Shown piece by piece: positions 25,981 to 34,905 of a stretch of DNA of 64,000 nucleotides. The notes beneath the pieces were generated by a model. The model worked only from the letters and a program-made list of their open reading frames with translations. It was not told the origin of the DNA and ran no database searches. The position numbers were made by a program, and so were the translations under genes. Each line of letters starts with the position of its first letter. Within the stretch, counting starts at the first letter, position 1. Source of the stretch: Bacteroidales bacterium (lineage in GTDB: Bacteria > Bacteroidota > Bacteroidia > Bacteroidales > UBA932); assembly GCA_024401695.1 (NCBI GenBank), contig JAKSKN010000002.1, positions 1-64,000 of the forward strand. The letters run 5' to 3'.

Positions 25981-27438
25981 ATGGCTAACAGCAAATTCAA
26001 CGTAAAGTATTGCGTACTCCTGCCTATCGTGCTCGCAGTCACAATATTCCTGTGGTGCTGCCCTGCTTCCTTCTTCGGAAGCCTCGGTGACGTGCTTACA
26101 GTGACACAGCAGCGTACAATCGCCATTTTTGCATTCGCTGCACTTATGTGGATCTTCGAGATCGTGCCTAACTGGGTTACATCTCTGATGGTCATCGTGA
26201 TCTCCCTTCTTACGATTTCCAGCAAGAGCATCTCGTTCCTGATGAAGACAGGCGATGCCAGCCAGTTCGTCCCTATGAAGGAGTTGATGCGGTCTTTCGC
26301 AGACCCTGTCGTTATGCTCTTCCTCGGTGGATTCGTGCTTGCCATCGTTGCTTCAAAGTATGGAATGGACGTCACAATGGCACGTATCCTTCTCAAGCCT
26401 TTCGGAAAGAAGCCTAAGACCGTGCTTCTCGGCGTGCTCATCGTCATTTCTGTGTTCTCAATGTTTATGAGCAACACCGCCACCGCCGCAATGTTCCTCG
26501 CATTCCTCGCCCCTGTATTCGCTTCTCTTCCTGATACTGATGCAAGGGGTAAGGTCGGAATCGCTCTGGCAATCCCTATCGCAGCAAATGTCGGTGGTAT
26601 CGGGACCCCTATCGGAACCCCTCCTAATGCAACTGCAGTAGGTAACCTCGAGTCTCTCGCGAACATCACCATCGGATTCGGTGACTGGGCAATGCGTATG
26701 ATCCCTTACGTCATCGTGATGATTCTTTTCGCCTGGGTGCTCCTCTGCATCTTCTATCCGTTCAAGTCAAAGGAGATCATCCTTGAGATCAAGAAGGATG
26801 ACCACAAGAAGACATACAAGGATTACGTTGCCTGGATAACCTTCGGCGTCACCATCATCCTCTGGATGACCGAGCAGCTTCACGGCATCAGCTCCAATAT
26901 CGTCGCCCTGATCCCTCTCTGCGTCTATACCGCAACAGGCGTATTCGGCAAGAACGATATCAAGGAGATCAACTGGGAAGTCCTCTGGTTGGTTGCCGGT
27001 GGATTCGCACTCGGATACGCCCTTGACGGAACAGGTCTTGCAAAGGCTCTCGTAACCTCCATCGACTTCAGCGCAATGAGCATCATCGTCGTATTCATCG
27101 TCGCCGGTCTCATCTGCTACCTGCTCAGCAACTTCATCAGCAACTCCGCAACAGCCGCCCTCCTCATCCCTATCATGATCGCTATGGGCAAGGGACTTAT
27201 GGAATCATCCAATGCCGATGCATTCATGGCATTCGGCGGCCAGGCGGGTCTCTCTGTCTTTGTCGCTGTCTGCGCTTCTGTTGCAATGTGCCTTCCTATC
27301 TCTACTCCTCCTAACGCCATCGCGGCTTCAACAGGCCTCGTAGAGACAAAGGATATGACCAAGGTCGGCCTCATCGTCGGTATCGTAGGTCTTGTACTCG
27401 GATTCTTCTGGGTTACGAAGTTCTTCCCGTTTGCATAA
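25981..27438 (+). CDS. DASS-family sodium/dicarboxylate symporter
   Basis: 485 residues with about 11-12 hydrophobic segments. Two inverted repeats each carry the substrate and sodium motifs of the DASS (SLC13) family: SNTATAAMFLAFLAP with GTPIGTPPNATAVG in the first half, and SNSATAALLIPIMIA with ISTPPNAIAAST in the second. Likely cargo is succinate, fumarate or malate, which fits the anaerobic metabolism of this organism (korAB, class I fumarase). The porin gene starts on the very next base after the stop, so the pair may move the same solute across both membranes. Confidence 0.93.
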   Translation: MANSKFNVKYCVLLPIVLAVTIFLWCCPASFFGSLGDVLTVTQQRTIAIFAFAALMWIFEIVPNWVTSLMVIVISLLTISSKSISFLMKTGDASQFVPMKELMRSFADPVVMLFLGGFVLAIVASKYGMDVTMARILLKPFGKKPKTVLLGVLIVISVFSMFMSNTATAAMFLAFLAPVFASLPDTDARGKVGIALAIPIAANVGGIGTPIGTPPNATAVGNLESLANITIGFGDWAMRMIPYVIVMILFAWVLLCIFYPFKSKEIILEIKKDDHKKTYKDYVAWITFGVTIILWMTEQLHGISSNIVALIPLCVYTATGVFGKNDIKEINWEVLWLVAGGFALGYALDGTGLAKALVTSIDFSAMSIIVVFIVAGLICYLLSNFISNSATAALLIPIMIAMGKGLMESSNADAFMAFGGQAGLSVFVAVCASVAMCLPISTPPNAIAASTGLVETKDMTKVGLIVGIVGLVLGFFWVTKFFPFA

Positions 27439-28680
27439 ATGAAAATGAAAAAATCAATATTTATTGCATTGGCACTGGCGCTCAGCGTCAGTGCTTTTGC
27501 ACAGGAGGCATCCAATGCCTCACATTTCAAGTTCTACGGTTTCATCCGCAACTATTTTGCTTTCGATACACGTGAAAGCAGCGCCGGCACCGCCGACCTT
27601 TACTACTATATGCCGAAGGACGAAAGTTTCGTCAATGGCGAAGACATCAATGCCACCCCTTCATTCCGCTTCGTGGCACTTACCACCCGTGCGGGTGTTG
27701 ACGTGACAGGATATGAGGTCGCAGGCTATAAGGTCGGCGCCAAGATCGAGGCCGATTTCTACGCAGGCCTCAGCGGCAGCACCGGAACAGCACAGTTCCG
27801 TCTCCGTCAGGCATACCTCACCCTTGCAAAGGGTGCACGCAGTTGGAAGATCGGACAGGCCTGGCATCCTATGGCTGCCGACCTTCCAGACATCTTCAGC
27901 CTTGAAAGCGGCGTTCCTTTCGGCCCGTTCAGCCGTACTCCGATGGTATCCCTGGACCTTGGTATGGGCAATGGCTGGAGTCTCAACGCCGCCGCCCTCT
28001 GGCAGATGCAGTACACTTCCACCGGCCCTGACGGCGCAAGCGCAAACTATATCCGCAACAGCTGCATCCCTGAGCTCTATCTCGGAATTTCCTATAAGGG
28101 TCAGAATGGCGGTGCATTCCGCATCGGCGCCGACTATCTCAACATCAAGCCTTATAAGAATGACGCTCTCGGCGGAGTGGCTTCTTCACGCAGGGGCTCC
28201 TGGATATTCTTTGAGTATGGCCAGTTCAAGCTTGGCGACTTTACCTTCAAGGAGAAAGTCACCTTTGCCGAGGACGGCTCACATATGAATATGATAGGCG
28301 GCTACGGTGTGTCAAGCCTTGAGAAGGGCGGCGAGTTCGCATTCAGCTCAACCCGCAACCTTTCAGGATGGGCCACCGTCCAGTACAAGACCAAGAACTC
28401 CAACTGGGTTCCTTCACTCTTCCTCGGCTATGCCAGGAATTTCGGAACCAAGGATCCTATCGTTGCCGATTTCTGGGGCAAGAACAGTGTCCAGAACATC
28501 AAGGATATGTATAGAATCCAGCCTGAACTTCTCTACAATCTCGGAAAGGTTCAGTTCGGCCTCGAATATATGTTTACCTCAGTCCGCTACGGCAAGTCCG
28601 GAAACCTGAAAGTCGCTTCCGACGACCTGCACTGGGTAAACAACCACCGTATCCAGGTGATGGTCAAGTATACTTTCTAA
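27439..28680 (+). CDS. Outer-membrane porin-like beta-barrel
   Basis: 413 residues with a signal peptide (KKSIFIALALALSVSAFA, then Q). The mature chain is a run of amphipathic strands (FKFYGFIRNYFAFDT, YKVGAKIEADFYAG, FGLEYMFTSVRYG) and ends in Phe (VMVKYTF). It has the composition of DcaP- or OprP-like porins of Bacteroidota. It directly abuts the DASS transporter stop, implying cotranscription and a shared dicarboxylate substrate. Its end overlaps by 4 bases that of the convergent pepE gene. Confidence 0.85.
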   Translation: MKMKKSIFIALALALSVSAFAQEASNASHFKFYGFIRNYFAFDTRESSAGTADLYYYMPKDESFVNGEDINATPSFRFVALTTRAGVDVTGYEVAGYKVGAKIEADFYAGLSGSTGTAQFRLRQAYLTLAKGARSWKIGQAWHPMAADLPDIFSLESGVPFGPFSRTPMVSLDLGMGNGWSLNAAALWQMQYTSTGPDGASANYIRNSCIPELYLGISYKGQNGGAFRIGADYLNIKPYKNDALGGVASSRRGSWIFFEYGQFKLGDFTFKEKVTFAEDGSHMNMIGGYGVSSLEKGGEFAFSSTRNLSGWATVQYKTKNSNWVPSLFLGYARNFGTKDPIVADFWGKNSVQNIKDMYRIQPELLYNLGKVQFGLEYMFTSVRYGKSGNLKVASDDLHWVNNHRIQVMVKYTF

Positions 28681-29417
28681 AGAAGGAAATCGAGGTCGTC
28701 ACCGGGAGCGAATTCCCTGGTCTCGGCCATTGACCTGTGAAATACTTTCATCTTGTTCGGCTTTCCGACAAGTTGCAGGCGGCCGCCCTCAAGCAGAAGG
28801 GCGGTCGCTTCGCGTATTGCAGCTACCGTGGCCTTCGGATTGACCATAATGTATTCCTTGATGCGGTCGTCGCGTGTCTCGCCTCCGTGCTTCGGGTCAA
28901 AGAAGTCGGTGTAGTGCGGATTGATCTGGAACGGGATGAGCCCCATGCAGTCGAAACTTGACGGCTCCACGATAGGCATATCGTTGGTGGTGCAGAGGGT
29001 AGGGCCGGCGACGTTGCTGCCCGCACTCCATCCCATATAAGGCATACCGTCGCCGGCGCGTCTGCTGATGGCCTGCATAAGGCCGAGGCGATGCAGCTCT
29101 TTCACCAGATGGAAGGTGTTTCCACCGCCAACTGCGACGCACTGCGCCTCGTAAACCGCCTTTACCGGATCCTTCTTCCTGTGCGTGCTTTCAATCTTGA
29201 CCCCGAATTCTGCGAACACACCGGCAACCTTGGCTTCGTAGGCGGCATATGATGCGTTGAGCCCTCCTTCCGCCAGGCTTACGCCGGCGTATGGCACGAA
29301 CAGCACCTTTTTTACATTGTGCCTTTTGCAGAAATCTGCAATCATAACCTTGCACCATCCGAGGTAGGCTTCGCCCCTCATCGTTGAATTGCTTATCAGA
29401 AGAAGATTCTTGTTCAT
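28677..29417 (-). CDS. pepE: Peptidase E (alpha-aspartyl dipeptidase)
   Basis: S51-family serine peptidase of 246 residues that cleaves Asp-X dipeptides. The nucleophile Ser lies in MGWSAGSNVAG, the GGGNTFHL loop precedes it, and NPHYTDFF supplies the His. No signal peptide, so it is cytoplasmic. Its minus-strand -7 box (29444-29451) lies back to back with the promoter of the GH2 gene. Confidence 0.95.
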   Translation of the reverse strand: MNKNLLLISNSTMRGEAYLGWCKVMIADFCKRHNVKKVLFVPYAGVSLAEGGLNASYAAYEAKVAGVFAEFGVKIESTHRKKDPVKAVYEAQCVAVGGGNTFHLVKELHRLGLMQAISRRAGDGMPYMGWSAGSNVAGPTLCTTNDMPIVEPSSFDCMGLIPFQINPHYTDFFDPKHGGETRDDRIKEYIMVNPKATVAAIREATALLLEGGRLQLVGKPNKMKVFHRSMAETREFAPGDDLDFLL

Positions 29418-29431
29418 CGTGGGATATTTTT

Positions 29432-29461
29432 TTTGAGTTATCGCAAAAATAAGTAATTTTG
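29432..29461 (+). promoter_or_regulatory. Promoter for the GH2 gene, overlapping the pepE promoter
   Basis: TTTG at 29432-29435 and TAATTTTG at 29454-29461 are 18 bases apart, driving the plus strand. On the minus strand TATTTTTG at 29444-29451 serves pepE and lies inside the spacer. The two promoters cannot both be occupied at once. Confidence 0.55.
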
Positions 29462-29482
29462 ATTAAGAGTTGAAATAATAAC

Positions 29483-32400
29483 ATGGACCACAAATTTTTG
29501 ACATTGGCCGCAGTCTTCATTTCGCTTGCGGCAAGCGCGCAGGACAAGCCTTATCTGCAGGATCTGCCTTATTATGTAGAGAACCTTGAAATGTATGGCG
29601 AAGGCCAGGAGGATGGACGTGCGTTCCATATTCCGGAATCTTCCCTCTCCCTGAACGGGAAATGGAAATTCCTGTATTGCGAGTGCCCGTATGACGTGCC
29701 TCAGGATTTTTTTGTGCCTTCCTTCAATGACAGGAAGTGGGGGAGCATAGACGTCCCTTCCAACTGGGAGATGCAGGGTTATGGTCAGGCATTGTTCCGC
29801 AATGTGTCCTCACCTTTTGCCACCAATATGCCGCAGTCCGTACTTGACGCTATGAACAGGGCACGCCGCATGCCAGGCCCGCCAAGAGCGCCGAGGACCC
29901 CTGCACCTTATTCTGTGACACCTCCGGAAGTGCCTATGGATGTCAATCCTACAGGTGCCTACAGGACCACGTTCACCATCCCGTCTTCCTGGAAGGACGA
30001 GCAGGTGTTCCTCAGGTTCGAAAAGGTCGCCTCGGCTTCCTTTGTATGGGTGAACGGAAAGCAGGTGGGGTATAACGAGGGGGCACAGGAACCTTCGGAA
30101 TACAATATCACGGAATATGTCAAGTCTGGCAAGAACACGCTTGCAGTCCTTGTGCTCAAATACAGTGACGGCTTTTATCTTGAAGGCCAGGATTATTGGA
30201 GACTGGCCGGAATCTTCGATGACGTCACAGTTTATTCCTGCCCTGATTCCAGAATCTGGGACTATCAGGTCATAACGGATTTCGATGACAGCTTCACTGA
30301 TTCCGAAGTCAGCCTTTCCATTGACCTCAGGGCTTTCAGATCGGCGAAGAGCGCATACTCACTGCTGGCCGAGATCAAGAAGGACGGGCGTACCGTCGCA
30401 TCGATGTCCAGGGATGGACTGTCAATTCCGGCCGGGGGCAGGGAGACTGTAAGATTCAATGCCAAGGTGCTTTCCCCGGCTAAGTGGAGTGCCGAATCTC
30501 CTGAACTCTACAGCCTCGAGATGACTTTGAAGGATGAGACGGGACGTGTCGTGGACAGTATGACCAAGAATATGGGCTTCAAGAAGACCGAAATCAAGGA
30601 TGGGGTATTCTATCTCAACGGACAGCCGATCAAGGTCAATGCCCAATGCTCCCATATGCAGCATCCGGTTCTCGGACACGCAATGGACGAGGCCACGGTG
30701 CGTAAGGATATGGAAATACTCAAGCAGTTCGGATTCAATGCCGTCAGGACATCGCATTACCCGCCGGTGAACGAATATCTTGACCTTGCCGATGTGTACG
30801 GACTGTATATCATCGACGAGACGGGAGATGAAGCACACGCTACCGAATGGGTGTCAAGTCTGCCCGAATACATTCCGATGTATCAGGAAAGGGTGCGGCA
30901 GATGGTGCTTCGCGACCGTAATCACCCTTGTGTCCTTTTCTGGAGTGCGGGAAATGAGTCCGGAGAAGGCCCTGATATTGCGGAAGTGGTCAAGGAGGGC
31001 CGGAAGTATGATCCGACCAGATTCTGGATGTATGGCGGGAATGCACCCAAGCACGCTGCCGAGGACATCGTAGGTCCGCGTTATCCTATCCCTCTTGAGC
31101 ATGAATTGTCATATGGTGTTGACACGCTCGACAAGAGACCGTCGTTTATGGACGAATATCTGTCTGTGGCCGGAAACGGTGGCGGCGGATTTGATGACTT
31201 CTGGAGGGAAATTGATTCCCACCCTTCCCTTATGGGCGGTGCCGTATGGGATTTTGTCAGCCCGGGCTTGCTGGAAAGGGTGCGGACACTTGAAGACAAG
31301 TCGCCATATTCCACAAAAGCCAACATCATGGGTCAGGCAAAGCTTGCAAAGGGCAGGACCGGAAACGCTGTCGATCTTGGCAAGTCTGATCAATGGGTGC
31401 AGGTCTACAGGGGACGTAATGTCGAGATCTGCGGTGACAAGCTGACCCTTACGCTTGATATCCTCCCTCGTTCCTACAACAAGAGCGGCGGTTATATGAT
31501 TACCAAGGGCAACAATCAGTTCGGGCTCAAACAGGCGGGTGCCGACAAGATTGAATTCTATCTTGACAATGGAGCCAGGACAACCCTTACGGCTGATCTC
31601 CCGTCTGATTGGGAAGGGAAATGGCATAATGTCACAGCTGTTTACGACTCGCAGAAGATGTCGATCTTCATCGATTCCAGAGAGGTGGCCAGCCAGCCGG
31701 CTTCAGGCAACATACGCAACTATCCTATTTCTGTCTGCATAGGAAGAAATGAGGAGAAGAATGGCCAGGACACCAATGAGTATATAGCCGATGCCCTTAT
31801 CGACAATGTCGGAATATTCACCAGTGCGGTCACTCCTGAAGAAGGTTTCGACCCTCAGAAAGCCGCACTCTGGCTCGATTTCGAGAAAGAGACGGATGAA
31901 GGCACATTCTACTCATACGGCATAGGTGCAAGGACATATGGCAGCATATGGCCTGACAGAATCCCTCAGCCTGAGATGTATCAGATGAAGAAGAGCGCGC
32001 AGCCCCTCAGCTATAGGCTCCTTGATTCCCGTAGAGGCGTGATTGAGGTCCGCAACAGGCACAGCTTCACCAATTCATCGGTCTACAATACCTTCTGGAC
32101 GATAACTGCGGATGACGAAGTGGTCGACTCCGGCTCTATGTCTCTTGATATCAACCCTTCTGAGACCAGGTCATTCACCATCCCTTACGCAAAGCCTTCC
32201 ATCGTGCCTGGAAAGCAGTACCGGCTCACGGTAAGCACTGTACTCGCCAAGGATGAAATCTGGGCGAAGAAAGGTCACGAAGTGGCGTGGGAGCAGTTTG
32301 AGCTGTCTGATTGGAATCTTCCTGCACCTGCACCTGAAAAAGCGGCCGGGACAGTCTCCCTGGAAGAGAATGATGACAGGATCATCATTCGCGGCGAGGG

Positions 32401-33319
32401 CTTCAGCTACTCGTTCGACTCGCATTCCGGCAGCCTTTGCGAGATGCAGGCCGGTGGCCGTGCCATGCTTTCAGAGCCGCTGAAACTCAATGTCTGGAGG
32501 GCGCCTGTCGCCAACGAGATAGATGGATGGAATGCGTATTCATCCCGTGCGGCAATGCTGAACAACAAGCCGGGCTATGGCTCGATCGGCCACAGCAACA
32601 CACTTGCCGCGATGTATTATTCCGCAGGACTTGATCAGGTCGGCTTCGTCCCTGTTTCGGTCAATGCCAGAATCGTCGACGGGTCTGCTTATGTCGATGT
32701 CAGGGAACTGGCGATATTCGGAGTGCCTACAGAGCAGCAGCTTGATGCGTACATCGTGGGCCGGGCCAGCACAGGCATCGAGAGTCTGTACTCCTACAGG
32801 ATTGACCCTGACGGTACGGTATGCGTCAGTCATCTGATCAATCCGCAGGGCGAGATGCCGGCCTGGCTTCCGAGAATAGGTGTATGTATGGCTCTGGACA
32901 AGTCGCTTGAGAATGTGGAGTGGTATGGAAGAGGCCCGCAGGCTTCATATCCTGACAGGAAGTCCGGCTACCGTATCGGCATCTACAAGTCTACGGTTGA
33001 CGAAATGTATGAGCCGTATCTGATACCTCAGGATTATGGCTTGAGGACAGACAACCGTTGGGTCCGTTTTACCGACGCCGATGGCAAAGGACTTGAGTTC
33101 AGTGCCAATGAACCCTTCTCGTTCAATGCTTATCCGTTCACGACCGAGAATCTGACCAACAGCGTCTATCAGTATCAGCTTGTGAAGAGCGGCAGCATCA
33201 CTCTCAACATCGATTACGCGACCAGCGGTGTCGGCTGTACTGCGCGTGGCATCTTCGATGCCTACCGGGCATATCCGACCGGATACCTCAGGACGATAAC
33301 GATAAAACCTGTCAAGTAA
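29483..33319 (+). CDS. GH2 beta-galactosidase-like enzyme with an inserted LamG domain
   Basis: 1,278 residues with a signal peptide (LAAVFISLAASA, then Q). Order of parts: GH2 sugar-binding domain (about 40-255), immunoglobulin-like domain, TIM barrel (about 375-610) with acid/base Glu492 in WSAGNESGEG and the likely nucleophile Glu558 in FMDEYLS, a concanavalin/LamG-type domain (about 630-800), a DUF4981-like domain and the beta-galactosidase small-chain domain (about 960-1275). The usual EYxHAMGN after the nucleophile is replaced by a glycine-rich EYLSVAGNGGGG, so substrate preference may differ from lactose. A Pro/Arg-rich insert sits in the first domain (about 125-150). It is a single gene, not part of a PUL with SusC/D. 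Confidence 0.93.
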   Translation: MDHKFLTLAAVFISLAASAQDKPYLQDLPYYVENLEMYGEGQEDGRAFHIPESSLSLNGKWKFLYCECPYDVPQDFFVPSFNDRKWGSIDVPSNWEMQGYGQALFRNVSSPFATNMPQSVLDAMNRARRMPGPPRAPRTPAPYSVTPPEVPMDVNPTGAYRTTFTIPSSWKDEQVFLRFEKVASASFVWVNGKQVGYNEGAQEPSEYNITEYVKSGKNTLAVLVLKYSDGFYLEGQDYWRLAGIFDDVTVYSCPDSRIWDYQVITDFDDSFTDSEVSLSIDLRAFRSAKSAYSLLAEIKKDGRTVASMSRDGLSIPAGGRETVRFNAKVLSPAKWSAESPELYSLEMTLKDETGRVVDSMTKNMGFKKTEIKDGVFYLNGQPIKVNAQCSHMQHPVLGHAMDEATVRKDMEILKQFGFNAVRTSHYPPVNEYLDLADVYGLYIIDETGDEAHATEWVSSLPEYIPMYQERVRQMVLRDRNHPCVLFWSAGNESGEGPDIAEVVKEGRKYDPTRFWMYGGNAPKHAAEDIVGPRYPIPLEHELSYGVDTLDKRPSFMDEYLSVAGNGGGGFDDFWREIDSHPSLMGGAVWDFVSPGLLERVRTLEDKSPYSTKANIMGQAKLAKGRTGNAVDLGKSDQWVQVYRGRNVEICGDKLTLTLDILPRSYNKSGGYMITKGNNQFGLKQAGADKIEFYLDNGARTTLTADLPSDWEGKWHNVTAVYDSQKMSIFIDSREVASQPASGNIRNYPISVCIGRNEEKNGQDTNEYIADALIDNVGIFTSAVTPEEGFDPQKAALWLDFEKETDEGTFYSYGIGARTYGSIWPDRIPQPEMYQMKKSAQPLSYRLLDSRRGVIEVRNRHSFTNSSVYNTFWTITADDEVVDSGSMSLDINPSETRSFTIPYAKPSIVPGKQYRLTVSTVLAKDEIWAKKGHEVAWEQFELSDWNLPAPAPEKAAGTVSLEENDDRIIIRGEGFSYSFDSHSGSLCEMQAGGRAMLSEPLKLNVWRAPVANEIDGWNAYSSRAAMLNNKPGYGSIGHSNTLAAMYYSAGLDQVGFVPVSVNARIVDGSAYVDVRELAIFGVPTEQQLDAYIVGRASTGIESLYSYRIDPDGTVCVSHLINPQGEMPAWLPRIGVCMALDKSLENVEWYGRGPQASYPDRKSGYRIGIYKSTVDEMYEPYLIPQDYGLRTDNRWVRFTDADGKGLEFSANEPFSFNAYPFTTENLTNSVYQYQLVKSGSITLNIDYATSGVGCTARGIFDAYRAYPTGYLRTITIKPVK

Positions 33320-33323
33320 TTAT

Positions 33324-33363
33324 CGACCAAAAAAGAGGGTGACTTCACCCTCTTTTTTGGTCG
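33324..33363. terminator. Bidirectional terminator of GH2 and tRNA-Pro
   Basis: Bases 33324-33342 pair perfectly with 33345-33363, with an A tract and a T tract inside the stem, so it works in both directions. The right arm includes the CCA, the discriminator and the last two acceptor bases of tRNA-Pro. Confidence 0.9.
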
Positions 33364-33433
33364 AGAAGACGTGACTCGAACACGCGACCCCTACGTCCCG
33401 AACGTAGTGCGCTACCAACTGCGCTACTTCTCG
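33358..33433 (-). tRNA. tRNA-Pro(CGG)
   Basis: On the minus strand the acceptor CGAGAAG pairs with CTTCTCG. The anticodon stem CTACG/CGTAG encloses TTCGGGA, giving anticodon CGG. The T arm is GCGTG/CACGT (one G-U pair). The discriminator is A and CCA is encoded (33358-33360). It lies after rpsT, from which it is separated by a terminator-like hairpin. Confidence 0.96.
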
Positions 33434-33459
33434 AAAAAAAATCCGCCAACGGCGGATTT
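33434..33459 (-). terminator. Hairpin and T tract between rpsT and tRNA-Pro
   Basis: On the minus strand AAATCCGCC and GGCGGATTT form a 9-bp stem with a 3-base loop, followed by eight T. The T tract directly abuts the first base of tRNA-Pro. No separate promoter for tRNA-Pro was found, so it may rely on read-through. Confidence 0.8.
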
Positions 33460-33466
33460 CTGTGTC

Positions 33467-33721
33467 TTAGGCAAGTTTATTGATGTAAACCTGAATTCCG
33501 CTCTTGAGATTGGAAGCTTTGTTCTTGTGGATAAGACCAATCTTTGCAAGCTTGTCGATCATCGCGAATACCTGAGGTGCATTCTTTTCTGCAGTAGCCT
33601 TGTCGGTAGTGTTGCGGATGTCGCGGATAGCATTTCTTGTAGTCTTTGCATAATATTTATTATGCAGTCTGTGCCTTTCGTTCTGGCGATCGGCCTTCTT
33701 TGCTGAAGCTGTGTTTGCCAT
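33467..33721 (-). CDS. rpsT: 30S ribosomal protein S20
   Basis: 84 residues, basic and helical: MANTASAKKADRQNERHRL, then KYYAKTTRNAIRDIRN and KAGLIHKNKASNLKS-like sequence (here KIGLIHKNKASNLKS). It binds 16S rRNA in the body of the small subunit. The gene follows tRNA-Glu by 25 bases on the same strand, an order I know from other Bacteroidales, and is driven by the promoter at 33858-33887. Confidence 0.96.
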   Translation of the reverse strand: MANTASAKKADRQNERHRLHNKYYAKTTRNAIRDIRNTTDKATAEKNAPQVFAMIDKLAKIGLIHKNKASNLKSGIQVYINKLA

Positions 33722-33746
33722 TGTATTTTTATTTTTAATATTTTAG

Positions 33747-33818
33747 TAGTGGGTAGGAGAATCGAACTCCTATTGCAAGAATGAAAATCTTGAGTACTAG
33801 CCGTTATACGAACCCACC
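33747..33818 (-). tRNA. tRNA-Glu(TTC)
   Basis: 72 bases on the minus strand. Acceptor GGTGGGT pairs with ACCCACT (first pair G-U). The anticodon stem CAAGA/TCTTG encloses TTTTCAT, giving anticodon TTC. The T arm is AGGAG/CTCCT. CCA is not encoded (CTA follows the discriminator). Confidence 0.96.
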
Positions 33819-33857
33819 AAACTCGACCCCGAAAGCACAAAGTGCCAAAAGGGAGTG

Positions 33858-33887
33858 CAAAGATATAAAGAATTATCTGAAAAACAA
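33858..33887 (-). promoter_or_regulatory. Promoter of the tRNA-Glu-rpsT unit
   Basis: On the minus strand TTG (33885-33887) and TATCTTTG (33858-33865) are 19 bases apart, an excellent match to the Bacteroidota consensus. The next gene downstream is tRNA-Glu. Confidence 0.75.
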
Positions 33888-33906
33888 GTTATTTTTTAGT
33901 CATATT

Positions 33907-34899
33907 TCACTCCTGGTCTTCTGACCATACCCAGGAGTAAATGATGGACTCTACCTGACGCAGATATTGGCGTTTGTCATATCTCGGAGCATATACAAAT
34001 GCATCGAGGACGATGATTTCACTGCCATCCCTGCTGTAGAATGAATGCGATACGAATGGTCCTCCCATAAAGTCGTTCTCCACCTCCCAGTAACCCCTCG
34101 TCTGGGCAAGGTCCCTGCCGCGGTACTTGAGGTATTCAACGCTTGGCTCGAAGAATTTGCTGGTGGTCATATAGGTGTTCTCGAACATGCCCGGGACGTT
34201 TGCCATAAACGTTTCGTTGCGGTGTCTGATGATGTTCTCCTCTGAGAACGGGTCCTCCTCACCGGCCGGATACTTGTACATCAGCACACCCTGGGTGGAG
34301 AACTGCTTCTCGTCGGCAATCCAGGCGAAGTTCGGAGTGAGTTTCTTGAGGGTGTAGCCGATAGGGAAGTACGGTGAACCTCCAAACACTTCGGACACCT
34401 GCTTCCTGATCTGGAATTCCTCATATCTGATGGAGTTTCTGATGACCCTGTCGCGCTCGGCCTGCTCGAATGAACCGGCAATCATCTGTCCGCTTTTCGC
34501 GAGCTGGGCGGAGGCGGCTTCGAGGTTCGGTGCCGTAATCTGGATCACGCACTGCGGTGCCGCCCATACGTCGTGCTTGTAGATGACGCCTGTCGTGTCG
34601 GCCTGGGCATCAACGTTGAAGATGATGATGTTGCGGTGGACTCTGAAGAGATCGACAAATTTCGAAGGTACGATATTGACCAGAGAGTAGAGAGGCTCGT
34701 TAGGGGTGAGGAACGGGCATTCGCTTGCGAGGAGGTCGCGGACTTCGCCGCCGAGGTTGCCCTCCCAGTCAGGTTTTTCCATGACGACAAGGATTTCGCC
34801 GGCTTTGCCGCTGACGCTTGGAAGGAGAGCCTTTTGGTTCTTGCAGCCAAAAAGGCAAAGGGTTGCTGCAAGAAGAATGATGACCTTTTTCATAATCAT
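33907..34899 (-). CDS. DUF4837-family lipoprotein
   Basis: 330 residues (or 328 from the second ATG at 34893) with a lipoprotein signal ending LCLFGC. The body (residues 30-325) matches the Bacteroidota family DUF4837: SGKAGEILVVMEKPDWEG, VNIVPSKFVDLFRVHRNI, a conserved GYTLKKLTPNFAWI and YWEVENDFMGGPFVSH, cut here. Function unknown. It lies 6 bases after rseP and ends the M23-dxr-rseP operon, which suggests an envelope role. Confidence 0.88.
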   Translation of the reverse strand: MIMKKVIILLAATLCLFGCKNQKALLPSVSGKAGEILVVMEKPDWEGNLGGEVRDLLASECPFLTPNEPLYSLVNIVPSKFVDLFRVHRNIIIFNVDAQADTTGVIYKHDVWAAPQCVIQITAPNLEAASAQLAKSGQMIAGSFEQAERDRVIRNSIRYEEFQIRKQVSEVFGGSPYFPIGYTLKKLTPNFAWIADEKQFSTQGVLMYKYPAGEEDPFSEENIIRHRNETFMANVPGMFENTYMTTSKFFEPSVEYLKYRGRDLAQTRGYWEVENDFMGGPFVSHSFYSRDGSEIIVLDAFVYAPRYDKRQYLRQVESIIYSWVWSEDQE

Positions 34900-34905
34900 A
34901 TAATA

